From Polytrichum commune (lineage: Eukaryota; Streptophyta; Polytrichopsida; Polytrichales; Polytrichaceae), in contig OX485805.1 of NCBI GenBank assembly GCA_950295325.1, positions 3,222,501 to 3,286,500 on the forward strand: DNA of 64,000 nucleotides, read 5' to 3'. The translations under genes were made by a program, and so were the position numbers. Shown piece after piece: positions 1-17,083 of the stretch (within the stretch, counting starts at the first letter, position 1; each line of letters opens with the position of its first letter). The notes below the pieces were generated by a model that was not told where the DNA came from, did not search any database, and saw only the letters and a list, made by a program, of their open reading frames with translations.

Positions 1-241
1 CGAGGCCCTGCAGGAAGCTGAGGTCGACCCCCACCGCCTTCCCGACGGGAATCACGATACCGGTCACGGTGCTGTTGTAGAGCAACACGATCGTGTCGTT
101 GGCGCACGTGTTCACGAGGTCCACGTTGCTATCGGCCCGGGCTCCCGAGGCACACGACCCCACTAGGAATGCGACCGCCAGCAGCAGCAGAGTCGGAGCT
201 GTTCCTGCGGAGAAAGAACCCATCATGCTGGGAGTCCTCAT
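1..241 (-). CDS. Secreted protein, 5' part only (runs off the window)
   Basis: Reading the minus strand from an ATG at 241-239 gives 80 open codons to the window edge. The first roughly 37 residues look like a signal peptide: a short basic start, a hydrophobic core (TLLLLAVAFLVGS) and a small-residue cleavage region near CASGARA. The predicted mature part begins DSNVDLVNTCANDTIVLLYN, with an early Cys and two N-glycosylation-type sites (NDT, NST). The segment is strikingly GC-rich against AT-rich surroundings, typical of an intronless plant gene. I do not recognise the family with confidence. The start of a small secreted beta-sandwich (thaumatin-like or similar) is possible, but too little is visible. 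The plus-strand reading here is a shadow. Confidence 0.6.
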   Translation of the reverse strand, partial: MRTPSMMGSFSAGTAPTLLLLAVAFLVGSCASGARADSNVDLVNTCANDTIVLLYNSTVTGIVIPVGKAVGVDLSFLQGL

Positions 242-2652
242 GGTATCCCAAACTTCGTGGTATCCGGATGAAATTAACCAGTGCAAGGTGATAGAAGAAA
301 GTCGTGATTTTCTTGGGAAGTACTGACGGTGAGCCTGAGAACTGTGGAATGCTATACCCATGTCCCTTCTCGTTTATATACTATTCGGTTTTCAGTGCAG
401 TCACCGGGGGACGACCGTTTTAGAGGAATCTATACGACGTACCTCAAATTGATAAGGATAAAACCGAAAGATCGCGACATGAAACGACATGCAGACATGT
501 TTTTTCAGATGTCACTGCAATGGAAACAGTAGGATTTTGGCCGAATATGCCCAAAAGTCTTCCCGGACGTACACTGCCAGGGGCAGGGGTGAAGACAATT
601 GAAGTGAGACTCACTTTCGTGATATAGGGAGACTCGTATGATTTGACACTGGTTAGTGGATCGATCATGCTAGATTTCCACTTGCATTTATGAAGTTTGG
701 TTACCAGACTTCCTTATGGATAGAAAGATATGTTGACAGGTGGAGATCAGCATGTTGAGGCAAGGTCGTGTGCAATGTGCTGCTTTCCAATCACGAGATG
801 AATAAGTGCCGGCTGTGTAAATTATGTCGATTATTTCATTCAATCGTAGCTTGGACTGTGAAGAACAAATTATACAAATTATACAATTTATTTAATCATT
901 TTTTTTCTTCTGTAAAGACAATTTATACATATTTTACAATACATTCAATCGTATCTCATACTGCAAAGACATGTCCTGGGTGGCCTTTATGGACATGTTT
1001 AAGATGTGTGTGTAGACTTGTGTGATCACTTGTCTTATGTATGTTCATGTCCTGATTCTGGAGTCCATGGCACACATAAAGTGGCTAGATTCGGATATTT
1101 TGTATATTGGCAACATGACCCTGCCATTTTAAGCATAGTGACGCAACCTTGGAGAAAAAGTCCATTTTCATGATATATGAACTTGTTGCCAACAATCAAA
1201 GAAGGAGTGTAACCATGAGATAATCACAAGTTTGGGATTGTTTCCAGTTGAATTGAAGTTGGAAGTAGTCTTATTTTGTAACGATTTTGAGACGACTTTT
1301 ATTTAAGTATTAAAAAAGGTGCCTCGTTGGTAAAGTTTCGAACACAAAGACATGGTTGTAGAGTGCAATAGACCATTCTAAGCACATGTGAACTTTAGTA
1401 TGAGCTTCCTTGTACGAATTCCTTTTTGAATCATGAAAATTGCACTTCGACCAGGAATATCTTTTGGGAGATCCTATGAGCATACGAACCATGATTCACA
1501 AAATTCTCATCAACTTTCTTATTCATTCATAAATGCTAGTTATAGAGTGAGTTATTTGAACCAATTCCATGATCAACAGTTAGATTAGTCCATGGAGTTG
1601 GAGGTGTCCACAATACGCACATGCCACACATACTTGTGGCTTGATCGCATTGACGTCCCATTGACATGTTGCCTCGATAGCCATTTGACGGCCTTAACCT
1701 TACAATGTAGTGATTTTGTCCAATTATGCAAAAACTCGGACTTGTGTAAGTCATAGTATTACACCAGGTGTCCTAGTGTCATCTAGGGATGAATCAACAT
1801 GTCGAGACCATTATAAACATTCCTTGTATATATGCTCATGAATCTTTGTTTATTGACAAAGTCATTAAATTATCATGACATGGGAGATGAATAATATTGC
1901 TTCATGAATGACATATGAATTGTTGGAGGTATATGATATATATATGGATGAAATTGACTCTGCTTGTGAGAGTCTCAAGGACTCGGGCTTTAGGGTACAC
2001 TTACCTCTCCCCTTATAATTCACAAACCTAGTACCTTATGTACTCATACCAAAGTAGATGGAACAATGCCCATCCCACACATGTATACTTTGTAGGCCAA
2101 TTCTCATTAACTGCCCTTTTTGTACACCTGTGTGGTACCACTACACATGCACTAGACTAGGAGCTAAATGATTCTTGTGTGGGCCTGAAATGAACAACTG
2201 TAAATGATGGCCCGAAAAGGGTGCAGTGATAGGTCAGATGGTTCTTGTTTCACACCACTTGGGATCACTTTTGGGTGCCACCGAGTTAAGCATTTTATGT
2301 GCAGAGTAAGATATTTTGATACTCAAATTAGAGAGACTCCTAATGTACAAGTAGAGGGTTTGTCACAATGTCCGTGAACGAGCTTTGCTAGAGAGCTACC
2401 TTTAGTAAACCTGGGCTGTAAGGGCCTCGTTGCTTCCCCTAAGCAGCCACGTTGTGTGCACAATGGGCACCCTCAACGTCTTCATACCGTCATTTCTTGT
2501 CATTGGCAACTGGTGATTGGCGAAGAAGAGCTCGTAGGGCGAAGATCAATAAAATTTGCAAGAATTTTGACAACGGCCTTTCCACCGCCAAATGTGTGCA
2601 CAATAGCCAAAGAAGAAAGTGGAGTGGGACATCCAGCGTTGCTTGCGTGCTC
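242..2652. other. Gene-free stretch left of the TIR element
   Basis: AT-rich sequence with only short, unsupported open frames and no recognisable protein, RNA gene or long repeat. The first few hundred bases would hold the promoter of the minus-strand secreted-protein gene, but I see no convincing TATA element. Confidence 0.5.
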
Positions 2653-4028
2653 AGGGCCGCTTTACACCTAGAGGCCAGGCCAATTCGTTGTGTAAGAGGC
2701 TTGAAATCCTCACTTGTGATTGGCCAAAAGGCTGAAATCGGTCCCAACCCCTTTACACCTAGAGGCCAAGTCGATTGGTGATATGAATTTTTTAATCAAA
2801 GAATGCATGGTATGACACGGCCCGAGCTTGTTGAATTGGGTGCACCCAAAATGGAGGGCCAATGTCAAATTTCAATAAAAATAAAATATGATTTTTCCAA
2901 CGAACCATACACGAGGAGGTCACTTAGTGCATTTTAAAAACGACGTGCGGCATAATATAGGGAGGATTAAAATCATTTGACATAAAAATTATAAAAGAAT
3001 TCCAAATAATGAAGGGTCCATTAAAAGTACATAAGCCCATTACAAGTAAAATAGATAGGTATAAAATATGGGCCATTCCCTTTTAGTAAAAATAATATAG
3101 GGGCTGAAAATAAGGATCTTAGGATGTATGTTTAGTAGAATCAATTTCGTACGCATGCCTCACGAGGGATGGATGAAAAATTACTCATCATTCACCCAAA
3201 AATGCATGAAATTGGAAGCCTAACTCTATGCCCGACTTCTCTTGGTGGTTTTTCTCCCCTTCTCTTTTGAAACTCTTCAACCCGATTGTAGGGCGCCCGT
3301 TTGTGCACAACATTTGAGCCTCACCGTTGTGTTTAGGGTTTAGGATTGCTTGTCGTCATCCTCTTCTCCAATCTTGTGTAGAGTTTTTTAGCGAGGCTGT
3401 GTGATCTGATGCGGAAACCTTGAAGAGCAGGTCTGAAACGATCCACTTTAAGTTTTTCACTTTCAGTTTCTGTACTTGGTTTTTGCAATGGTACGTAATT
3501 TTTATATTTTTTTGTTGCCATGCTTTTCCCATCACTTTTGCATTGCGTACATTCTTAAATTCAGTTTTTTTAATTAAAAGGAATATAGACTACAAAAAAT
3601 TTCAATGACATGGGCATTATAAGTAATGGTAGGGTACAAAAAAATAGGCCATTTTAGAATATTATGTAATTATAGGGAGCTTTTAATTCGTGCCTTGGAG
3701 GTAAATAGCCCCTAAACAAATACCCCTCCGCCGCACGTGGTACACAAAAATCCTACTGAGTGACCTCCCCATGGAACCATATTCATGGGATTATGTGGAA
3801 ATATGAACGGCTCTATGTTAGATTATGCTAGATCCGTTGGATTATGCTAGATTTATTGAATCGGCCTAGCTTCTTGGCCCTAAGGCCTTTACATATGGGA
3901 AAATTGACCCCCATTATAATCTAATTATAATGTGTAGTTGAGGCTGGCCTCCAATCCAAAAGGGGTTGAATTTTCATGCAATCAACCTCAAGGGGAATTA
4001 ACCCAGCCTCTAGGTGTAAAGCGGCCCT
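2653..4028. mobile_element. TIR element, about 1.4 kb, non-autonomous
   Basis: Inverted termini of about 27 bp lie at 2653-2679 and 4002-4028, sharing AGGGCCGCTTTACACCTAGA with two mismatches further in. Subterminal sequences also pair: a GAGGTCACT block near 2915 is inverted near 3760, and CGTGCGGC near 2945 is inverted near 3733. The whole element is therefore a loose palindrome. A second, same-sense copy of the terminal motif sits at 2749-2773. The GGGCC start would suit PIF/Harbinger-like elements, but the flanking triplets (TCA and TTA) do not match, so target duplication and superfamily are unproven. No transposase frame is visible; the centre (about 3230-3600) holds only short frames. 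Confidence 0.55.
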
Positions 4029-7000
4029 TATATATATGCTGGTGAATATGTTGCCATTGGGTGTGATGCTGCCATAGTTGTAATGCGTCTACCACTGCAC
4101 ATCATCTTAGTTATGCCATATCTCAATCAAATTATGGATATAACTTGAGGATGGATCTTTAGATGTTAATGCTTGAGGAGAACTTAATTGCAAGCATTTT
4201 AAAATTTGTGGATTAGGATGCCACAACTTACAACTATTTGGAATTGATATGCATGGCCACATGAGGTCTTAGGAGGGAACCTAGGATATGAGTGATGAGC
4301 AGTGAGGGAAAACTATTGTATTGCTTAGGAAGTGACACCGGATGACTTTTGGAGTTTGCACTTGGTTTTGTATGACAATGATGCATGGGAGTATTCTATA
4401 TTGTTGTCATTACCATCTTCATGTGAAAACTCTACCATGATATGCGATACCAAAACTCTTAGAAAATACTCGAAATTTGGTTAGAAGATTCAATGCATAC
4501 ACCAACTATGATGTGTTCTTTGATCTTTTATTCACAACTTTCTCTTAGAAAATATCCTCTGTGACCTTCTTTCTATAACAAATATGGTTTTTTTAAAATA
4601 AATAAATAAATTTTATTTGTGGTTGAAAGCCCTTAAGTGCATGGGGATTAACTAGCATGGCCACCAACTTTAATGCCACACTAAATCCTATATTTGATGT
4701 AGTTGAAATCTACCACCAAGAAGCCTTAGGAATTTAAACTACATTTTGCTTTTATAAAGAGTTGAAGACAATTTATGGGATACGAAGGGTATGTGGTGAG
4801 CCGAGGTCATAAAAAGTTATAAGAGCTCATGTCATCGTATGAAGAATCAAAATTCTCTAGACCGATGTAAGGTGCAAGATGCCAAAGCAAGAAAGCCTCT
4901 ACTAAAATTGTCTTGGTGTTGAGCTAACCCCAATAACTAGGTAATCTTCTCTAGATTTTTTTTCAACTTTTTTTTTTGTTTTTTTTTGTTTTTTCAAATA
5001 TGGGAACGTCGTCGTCACCTGGTCTTAGAAGAACTTTAAAAAGTTGCATGGTGAAGGAGAAACCCTAAAAAGACTATATTGCCACTTAACATGGATAGAA
5101 ATCTAGGAGAAATAACTAATAAATTGCCTCAACATGGCTAACCTTGATGTAAGAAGATAGCTACGCTAAACATCTAATTTAGTGTGGCCTGCATTATTAT
5201 CATCAATCCACATCAATTATCTTGCAATCATTGTGTGACAACTAGAGAGGGTGTCATGTGACACTTGCCCAGGGTGTGCACTATTCATTAAAACCAAGCA
5301 TCACGTGCGTGCATGCCCCTTATTAAAATACCCCTGTATACATTTTATTTTTGCTAAAATCAAGCAATATACTTACAAATCTCATTGCTTCAAAATACAT
5401 TTCCATACATACACAAGGGTCCAAAAACAAATACAAAAATTGTATATAACATGTGTACAAATGTTTGGAAATGCAAAAATATGGCCCTATTATATGTATA
5501 ATATCAAATCATGGATTTTTAGTTATAAAGTCGTTACTTAGTGGATGAAAAAACACATGATTCTTGGTCCAGGTCTAACTTGAACGCGTAAACGCGTAAA
5601 TGCGTACTTTACATATATTTTTCTATAGCCTCATGTATATCTACTTCTTGCTTAATAGCAATATGTCTCTTGTACGCACATTTTGTACATGCTTGTTTTA
5701 AATAATACCCCTTTTGTGCACCCACGTGTACAAATACAGTACTTGAACAGTGCACTCCCTGGGGACACTTGGTGTTACATGACAAATCATGAAGAGCACC
5801 CTAATGAAAATACTATGTCAATTTTGTTCCACACCAATTGAGACAATTAGTGTATTGGCAAGCCTTATGCTAGAAATTAACTAATAATGACAAGTAACTC
5901 CAATGTTGCAAGAGAAATTTTAATGTCAAAACCTAGATAGGACAACAAGAAATTAGGGTAGAGAAATCACACGAGTTGATGGGACACATTACTGATTCCT
6001 CAAGCATTAAGAGATGATTTATCATTATTATCATTAAATAAAAATTTCCCTCCCTAGAGACTCTCATAACACTTGAAAAAAGTTAAATGGAGACTTGTGT
6101 CCCGAGAATTGTTCTCACATGTTGGACAACAAGGATGTGCAATGTGTGACCACCAAAACTTCAAATGAATACACTTGGTGTCACAATGTGTGTATTCATT
6201 TGAAGTTTCAATGGTCCCTTGTTCTCACAAGAAGGGTACTCCCTTAATGGGGTTATTTGTTGGTGAAGCTTGAATTCCACCTTGAGATGATTTTCATATT
6301 TTTTCAGCTGAACTAATGAAATTGACTTCTTGATGCCTACTTTTTACTTTATAAAATAGGGTCTAATGTTTGGATTTTCTATAACATTTGCAAGCTCTTT
6401 AAGTCTAAAATTATAACCATGTGACTACGTGACTATGTGACTACATGAAATGTTTCTTGATATTTTTCAAGTATTTAATACAATATATGAATTCGACCCT
6501 ATTATGATATATTTATACATTGTTAGATAATGTACATAAATATTATGACTTCTACATTGATATATGCAATTAGGTTGCCCCACACTAATTCATCAACATT
6601 TCACACTATTTCACACTATTCCCACAATAACATAATATAGGTATTTATTATTTTATTTTGATTTCTATCGCTGCCATACAGATTGATAAACAAAGTTATA
6701 AATTTTTGTGATTTAATGTTGACCCACAATAGTTTGCATGGAAAAAGAGGCAACCTATTTGCACATACTAGTGTTGATTTTCTCCATACTTTCCATAATT
6801 TCATGCTCTACCATTACAAAAAAACATTTATTATTAAAATCTTGAAAATTCTAGAACAATTCAACAATTTGCTTAAGTTGTTATATAAAATCATATAGGG
6901 AAATATGTAGATCAAATGAGTGGTGAAATTGACTCGGTTAGAAAATATAGTGGACCATATGGAAACAGCCTCAAGCAATAAAGACTTACAAAACTGTCGC

Positions 7001-7405
7001 TCTTGGAGATCTGCCACATGGCAGTCTCACATTGGTCGAGACAGGCCAGATCCTTCGTGGACAACCGAAGTTAACATCAACTACAGACGAACGAGGAAAC
7101 ACCCACCGGTGAGTTTTCTGTCATCCGATTTCCAACTTTGCTCGCAAGGCCTTCTTTATCTGCATAATTTCTTTGGGTTTTCATCAAGATTCAAGCACTT
7201 TTGGCACTTGAATGTTATGATAACTGAAATTAGGTTTATTGCCATTCGAATTCAAGCTCCCCTCTCTCTCCTTCCTGGGGGTGGTCTTGTTCTTATCGCC
7301 AAGAATTCGAGAATCCCAAAGAAATGTTGCGCTGGTGAGTGAGATTGAAGCGATTATCGAAGGAGTTCGTTCTTCGACATGTTAGCTGTACAGGATCCTG
7401 CAGGC
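4029..7405. other. Gene-free stretch before the YY1-like gene
   Basis: No coding region is recognised. The only structure noted in 4029-6900 is the hairpin at 6148-6216 and homopolymer T tracts near 4970-5000. The last 400 bp probably contain the 5' untranslated region of the YY1-like gene. A good donor (CACCG|GTGAGT, near 7107) and an acceptor just before the start codon (GCAG, 7401-7404) suggest a 5'-UTR intron. Confidence 0.45.
6148..6216. repeat. Near-perfect hairpin, 27-nt arms, 15-nt loop
   Basis: The arms at 6148-6174 and 6190-6216 are reverse complements over 27 nt with about three mismatches; the inner 19 nt (6156-6174 with 6190-6208) pair perfectly. The loop is TTGGTGTCACAATGT. No second copy was noticed. 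It could be a tiny MITE, a microRNA-like foldback or simple chance palindromy. Confidence 0.8.
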
Positions 7406-12237
<4,832 letters not shown>

Positions 12238-13282
12238 GTTTAGAGTTCCTCCAAGCTTTTTGTTGTGTATAATAAGAGATAGCAAACTACAATTGTTGAA
12301 TGACATGTGCTTGCCTCCTACACTCGATGCCTTTTCCTTCTTCCTCGCTTCCTTTACCGCCCATGATTTTGACCAGGTTTGTTGCATTGTTTTGAAAATC
12401 CTTTTGGTTTCTTGGGATGTTTTGTGTTCTGTCAACCACCTCGCGAAATGGCCTCAATGTTGCCACCTGCCCTCTATTTGGATGACCATAGAAGATTGTC
12501 GTCGAAGAGAAGTACTGTAGCTAACCTCGAGGGATTCACTAAGATAAGATATGCATACATGAATGAGGCTTCATGTGGAATTGAATGGCCCTTCAATGCA
12601 CCCATAATGAAAATGTTCACCTCACTTTGGATGGGTATTGGCTTATCAATATCTATCGATCCCATTCATATCACTCTTAGTTATGAACTTTATGTCCAAT
12701 TTGACAATAGATTCTTAGAAGCTATGACTTTTGATGAAGAGCGGACCCTTATTGTAAAAATTGCTCAATACAGGGCAAAGATGTCATGGATGGAAGTAAT
12801 GACAGCTGCCACAGGAAAGGTGCAAATAAGAACATGAAGGGTTTCAATCTGGGCAAGTGCCTTCCAGTGCTGGAGAACAAGACCCAAGTAAATGCCGCAC
12901 CAGATTGTAAGACTCCTACGTGGGGTTGAACTCCTTCCAGTATTACCATGCCGGCTGTTAATTCTTCAAGTATGGGTGCCCAAGTGGCACTTTGGAGTTG
13001 CAATTGCCCTCGGGAAGGTTTGCTAACTAGCACATGTACTTTTAGAGACTTGTGGCAGCAAAGAGGTGATGAAGAGGAAATAAGGGAGTGGGTGGATGCT
13101 GTGCATTTAATTGTATGCTTCCCAAGGGACGATGTTGTGGGGGCTCCATCTCGCGATGGTCAGCAAGAATGGTGGGTTATTCAATGCTAAGAAAACATTG
13201 ACATTGCAAGGCTTTCTGCTAAGGAATCAAGGTGTGTATATATGAGGCAAATTGTAGAAATGGAGATGTAAATAAGGCTGGT
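12238..13282 (+). other. 3' flank of YY1 with an unrecognised open frame
   Basis: From an ATG at 12448 a frame stays open to 12837 (about 130 residues, with short Leu/Ile-rich stretches), and a second frame runs 12948-13190. Neither matches a family I recognise. A donor-like AGGAAAG|GTGCAA near 12819 could join them. The simplest reading is YY1 3'-UTR plus intergenic sequence; a small lineage-specific gene or captured exon remains possible. Confidence 0.25.
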
Positions 13283-13558
13283 TTTACACTAGAAACTCCA
13301 AAATCAAGTAATCCTATTGGTTGCGAGCAAAATTTTGGATCCAAGGAATTTATACTAGGGCCCAGGTCCGGGTCCAAGGGATGAAAGAATAAAGTGGTGC
13401 TAACGTGGCATCATTTTCTTGTTAAATTTCAACGGGTCCCACTCAAGAAAATACTCCTCTGAGTTTGAGAAACCACTCTTCAAGCTTGTTCCAATTGTGA
13501 GTCCGAATGTTAAGGGGACTGTTGGACCTCAAGTTTCTTGGACCCGGACCCTAATGTA
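13283..13558. mobile_element. MITE-like element, copy A (about 275 bp)
   Basis: It aligns by eye along its length with the element at 28427-28695: a CCAAAATC..GTAATC.TATTGGTTG block on the left, GGCAT..TTTCTTGTTAAATTT in the middle, and a right end reading GGACCCTAATGTA. An inner inverted pair (13353-13378 with 13537-13558, GGTCCAAG/CTTGGACC) makes it partly palindromic. Its outer left terminus is shortened relative to copy B. No coding capacity. Confidence 0.5.
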
Positions 13559-13566
13559 AACTCACC

Positions 13567-15336
13567 CTAAGTAACCTAGATGGTGCTAAACAGGTCACTT
13601 CAAGCGCTAAGCATAGATACCATTATCAGATATAAAGAAGTTTTCAATTTTTCTCGTCAGCAATCGACAATGCCCGAAAGTGCGTCTTATTTGAGTTCCA
13701 TATACTCTGCAAAAGTTAGAAGTGTTCAAAATTTTCTTTGTGGATGACCCGAAACCAGCATGGGAGGTTGGTGGACACTCTCAAAATCAATATGTACTTA
13801 TTTGCAAGAATTTAGAATGCTGGTTTTGGGTGGGTTCTGCCTCATATCACAGTAGAAACTGTATTTTATGTTATGATAGTACATCACAAATCTTTGAAGG
13901 ACAAATTATCATGGATGGACAATTAATCGTTGCTGGCACTATCTTCAATTAATGCCATGAAAATTACATTAATTTTTTAATTCTCTTTTATCACGTGGCA
14001 CGGTACATGTAAAATCCTTCGGTCCAAAATTTTGCTTGCAAGCAATAAGATTACTCGATTCTGGAGTTTTGCTGGTCTTGGACCCTAAGGTAGAAATGCC
14101 TCAGGAATGGAGAGGCTTAACTTACCAATCAACTGAAGTTCTCTGAATCTGATCTCTCTTTTTCTCCTTTGAGAAAGGCTCAGTAGGTCTGAATACTGTC
14201 ATGAATGGTTTGGAGCAGGGTGACACCGGACACTACATTGAATCCACGAAAGCTAGCAACATGGAAACGGGTGGCTGGTACGGGCCTTTCGCATTTTCTC
14301 GTCCATGTCTGCTTTGGAGCCCTGGTCCTATTTCACACTTCTTTTTCGTTCATTTGCAACGTGGAACTTTTCCCTGAAATGTGAAGCTTTGATGTTGTAA
14401 CAGACTCTCTTTGGGGAATTGGTCTGTCTTGAGTGTATCATCACTGGCGAGCAGTTAATGCATGAGCTTTGTAGGGTTAATCTTGACAGATGCACAGATG
14501 TTAACTTGTGTGCTTGTCTTTCTCTTTGCTTTCAAGACACCATTCTTGCCTATGACTGCTATGCTGATGTTGGTCCCCGGATTCATGCAGGGCAGTTTCC
14601 TCGACTTTTTTGTTCGATCTGCTCTTGGCTTCCAAGTCCTCCATCTTGCTCAGCTCACGAAGTAGATAATTGATACTTGTGATAACCTGTCATTGCACAT
14701 ATGAGGGGTTCTTGGTGTTGTTGATACTTTCATAGTATCATAATCTAGTGTTGATGATATTATAACTGTAGGTACATGTTATACATATTACAGTGGGTTT
14801 GACAGATGACACTACTTACAGAAATGTTTCACTTTTTGTTACTCTTGTGACCTGGGTGGACTTTTCAATACAAGCAGGACTCTTCATAATTATGCCCTTT
14901 CAATTGCTGACACAGAAATATGTCCACACAATTTCTCATTTTAGACTAAATCATCTGCTCGGTGTGATTTGCAAATCTGCTGGTCTTCAAATTACTAAAC
15001 ATATTTCAAATGATGTTCTACAACGAGGTTAAGTTGCAGTGGCACCCAGGCAGTGAAACTACTGATTGTGTTGTCCAACTTTAACATTCTTATGTTTGTT
15101 CCGGGAGTGCGGAAGATATGGTGGCACAATTAAATGCCAAGGCAGCAGCCAAGGAGGAGCACGAAGCAGAATCAGAGAATGAAATCTTATATCTTTGCAC
15201 TTCTGAAGGTTGTAAATACAGAAATTTGCAACTTCTGTCCCTTCATTGAGTATGAGGACCCTCTGGTTAGGAAGGGCAGGCAGCGATGGAGAAGATGGCA
15301 CTGATGAAGGTCACTACCACCAAGGGATTCCTCCTC
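13567..15336 (+). pseudogene. YY1 relic, copy 3 (internally deleted)
   Basis: It carries in order: YY1 intron-1 sequence (about 13567-13830), a degenerate exon 2 (14233-14290 region, still open but VPQD altered to VTPD), intron 2 (about 14375-15110), the first part of exon 3 (15113-15211) and a piece of exon 6 (15248-15336). Everything between exon 3 and the middle of exon 6 is missing, including all complete zinc fingers. The exon-3 splice acceptor AG has become GG at 15111-15112. It lacks exon 1 and is more diverged than the 20.9-kb copy, so it is an older duplication. It cannot make a YY1-like product. Confidence 0.85.
14005..14093. repeat. Half of a MITE-like element, inverted (family of 13283 and 28427)
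   Basis: The reverse complement begins TACCTTAGGGTCCAAGACCA and continues with CTCCAGAATCGAGTAATCTT. This matches the left end of the element at 28427 and the left part of the element at 13283. It lies inside the YY1 copy-3 intron relic. Confidence 0.5.
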
Positions 15337-15337
15337 A

Positions 15338-15513
15338 ATTCGACCGATTGGATCGCTTCAAAATTGTAGCAACCCTCCAGACTGTTGGCGGCTTGAGATA
15401 CACATTTACTTTCTTAATTAAAGTTCTCAACTCGACCAATGGGATTGCTCCAAAGGAATCAGAAGTCTCCAGATATTTGGTGGCTTGGGCAACACTTTTA
15501 CTTTTCAAGCATG
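15338..15513 (+). repeat. Two diverged roughly 95-bp units, also present upstream of the kinase
   Basis: Units starting near 15338 and 15433 both carry TCGACC.AT.GGAT.GCT.C and a later GGCTTG(G/A)G..ACAC.TTTACTTT block. A third occurrence lies at about 17755-17840, before the kinase gene. The second unit plus the sequence after 17366 lines up with the third occurrence and what follows it (TATATATG.C then CTCATTCT), as if the transposon at 15516-17364 had split a duplicate of the kinase promoter region. Confidence 0.55.
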
Positions 15514-15879
15514 TACACCCTAACCTTGATAATATCACACTTGTTAATAGAACACCTTGATATTGTCACCTAAAAGTTTGAAACCGATTTCCATAGTGTA
15601 AAACTCCCTCATTATTATCACTATCACCCTTGATAATGTCACATTTTTTTTTCAAAATTTGTAGTGTAAGTGTGATAATAACAAGTAACATGGATGAAAA
15701 AAGGCCGGATGGACAACAAATTCTATGGATGATGTCGGCATCTTTACCTGCTTCCGCTTGAATCTTGGGTTCTTGAATCTTGAATCTCATATGCCGAAGA
15801 AGCAACGGTTTCTCTCGTAGATCAACTTCTCGTAGCTCCGCCTGCATCGTATGCTCTCTCCTCTCGCCGCTCCACACAC

Positions 15880-16480
15880 CGCTCTGCCCCTCATCTTCTT
15901 GCCGCTCTCCTCAACAAACTGCTGCATCCACAAGGTTTCTTCCTAAATGGTACTTTTGAAGCTTTGAGGCTTGTTGAATCAGTTCGGTGTTGAAGACCTT
16001 GTAATTGATTTCTCTGTTTCAAACTTAGACTGCTGGCATTCATTCTGTGGCATTTTCAGAGAATTGCATTGTGAGGTGGAAGTTGATCAATCGGTGGTTC
16101 CTGAGGATTTTGTGGTTGCCGTTGAAGATGGCGCACACATGGTAAGCACCTTAGTTGCATTCCTTTAGTAGCCATTTCCAATGTCGATAAATGCCTCTTA
16201 ACCTTGAAGATTTAGAGCTGGTAAAACATTTCTGAGAAGCAATTTGCTGGAGCTGCATGCTTTCGCATTAGACACACCTTCAAGATTGTAAATTCTAAGA
16301 AGTTTCATGATACTCTTAAAAGTGAAGAATACCTACGGGTCTGGAAGATGGTGAACCCTGCTGTAGAAAATTTGATTTATCTTGGTTCTGTAGACACTGA
16401 CATTTGTAAGTCTGAAGCTTCTCCATCTCAGACACAGATGATATCAATGGGTTCCTCTCCACGCCTTATTTCCAAGCATA
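15880..16480 (+). other. Exon-like fragments inside the transposon
   Basis: Short open stretches encode recognisably protein-like peptides in sequence: ELHCEVEVDQSVVPEDFVVA (about 16058-16140, followed by a donor-like ATG|GTAAGC), then HTFKIVNSKKFHDTLKSEEY and KMVNPAVENLIYLGSVDTDI (about 16270-16410). They are in different frames and interrupted. They may be transposase remnants or host exons picked up by the element. I cannot name a family. Confidence 0.3.
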
Positions 16481-16804
16481 TGTAGCACTAAAAATCTATG
16501 AAGATACGTTCCTCTTTGTGTAGTACCAATGAAGCATCAGTTCACGAGGAGTAATTTAGAAACAAATATTGTAAAGGGGAGAGTTGCCACCCGGGACTTG
16601 AAGAAGTCCTACTTGTGATCCACCCCTCTACCATTCCCCTATTGTTTCTGATTCAGTGCTCATTTAACCTTCCTCCCTCTCAGAAGTAGCATTAAGAATG
16701 AGTGTTTTCCTGTATCATAATTCGACAGATTGAGCTTGGCAACTACGATCCTTTTTATGAGAGTGGACGTGTGTTCTCCGCCACAGAGGTAAAACATCAG
16801 TGCA

Positions 16805-17083
16805 TTGCCATCTTCCACATGTGCACTTCTAATCAAACTCACCTTTTCCCTTGATTCCATGGAAGTGGATCCATTGATTGTTGATAGCAGTGATGATGAG
16901 TCTAAAGTAGTGAAGCTAAGCGATGCACAAAAATATGCTAAAGATGTTTTGAATTTTATGGCTAGCCAAGGTTCTCAGATTTTCAGCACTCATGAGTTGT
17001 TAGAAATGGAAAAAATCCATGACAAACTCATTAGAATTGGTGTTGCACATTTAACATCAACAAAACAATGTGACATGCATTAG
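16805..17083 (+). pseudogene. Possible pogo/Tigger-type transposase C-terminal remnant
   Basis: From the internal ATG at 16859 the frame reads about 74 residues: an acidic stretch (VDSSDDES) then KLSDAQKYAKDVLNFMASQG and a helix-like HELLEMEKIHDKL. The layout (acidic linker, then two short helices near the end) resembles the tail of CENP-B/pogo/Tigger transposases. That resemblance is from memory and weak. The catalytic DDE/D core is not visible upstream. It could instead be a fragment of a captured host gene. Confidence 0.3.

Noticed and set aside
6920-7342. 140-codon frame before the YY1 start
   Set aside because: It crosses a good splice donor and shows no domain; more likely 5'-UTR and intron of the YY1 gene.
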